Origin: JAZQNC01 sp045536155
GTDB taxonomy: Bacteria > Bacillota > Clostridia > Oscillospirales > CAG-272
Direction of reading: 5' to 3'
Length of the DNA stretch: 6,661 nucleotides
Assembly (NCBI GenBank): GCA_045536155.1
Contig: JAZSMZ010000007.1
Span: 1-6,661, forward strand
The position numbers and the translations under genes are program-made. Shown here piece after piece: positions 6,631 to 6,661 of the stretch; positions within the stretch are counted from its first letter, which is position 1; each line of letters opens with the position of its first letter. The notes below the pieces were generated by a model, which saw only the letters and a program-made list of their open reading frames with translations, did no database searches and was not told the DNA's origin.

Positions 6631-6661
6631 AAAAACCAACGTCCTCTACAGTCAGCTGGTT
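6621..6661 (-). terminator. Probable intrinsic terminator of the preceding minus-strand transcript
   Basis: Reading the minus strand, AACCAGC (6661-6655) can pair with GTTGGTT (6640-6634) to give a 7-bp stem with one G-T pair and a 14-nt loop. It is followed by TTTTT, GC and then TTTTTT (6633-6621). The hairpin with T-tract fits a rho-independent terminator for a gene right of the window, which would isolate the atp operon as its own transcription unit. The stem may extend beyond the window edge. The long loop and modest stem keep confidence moderate. Confidence 0.5.

Noticed and set aside
1..6661. A novel defence, mobile or CRISPR-like system
   Set aside because: All sequence is accounted for by one V-type ATPase operon. 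I saw no direct-repeat array, terminal inverted repeats, integrase/transposase motifs or tRNA-like sequence.

Overview
The window holds a single minus-strand operon for a V-type (A/V-type) rotary ATPase. It fills essentially the whole 6.66 kb. In transcription order, from high to low coordinates, the genes are: subunit E (peripheral stalk), a DUF2764-type protein in the slot where a C-like subunit would be expected, subunit A (catalytic), subunit B (non-catalytic nucleotide-binding), subunit D (central rotor shaft), and subunit I (membrane stator with the ion half-channels). Subunit I is cut by the left window edge after 567 visible residues. All plus-strand open frames look like shadows of these genes.

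The order E - DUF2764 - A - B - D - I (then normally K, outside the window) is, from general knowledge, the compact layout of Chlamydia, Borrelia, Treponema and many Bacteroidales. It differs from the longer Enterococcus/Thermus layout with separate C, F and G genes. No recognisable C, F or G gene is present here. Base composition is moderate. Strong GGAGG/AGGAGGA Shine-Dalgarno sequences, a TTG start and a hairpin-plus-T-tract terminator fit a Clostridia-like or Treponema-like anaerobe better than a Bacteroidetes member, where strong Shine-Dalgarno sites are uncommon. This taxonomic reading is an inference and is not firm.

Gene packing is very tight: a 4-nt gap (E/DUF2764), a TAATG overlap (DUF2764/A), a 2-nt gap (A/B), a 14-nt gap (B/D) and an ATGA overlap (D/I). 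This points to one polycistronic mRNA with translational coupling. To the right of atpE lie only 83 nt, which hold the atpE ribosome-binding site, a possible weak promoter, and a hairpin with T-tracts that probably ends the preceding minus-strand transcript.

Together the products would form the A3B3 head, the rotor shaft (D), at least one stator stalk (E) and the membrane a-type subunit (I). They couple ATP hydrolysis or synthesis to H+ or Na+ movement. The ion cannot be determined because the K (proteolipid) gene is not in the window. I see no defence system, mobile element, CRISPR array, tRNA or rRNA. The region is a well-known kind of operon, and its most interesting aspects are its reduced subunit set and its DUF2764 member.
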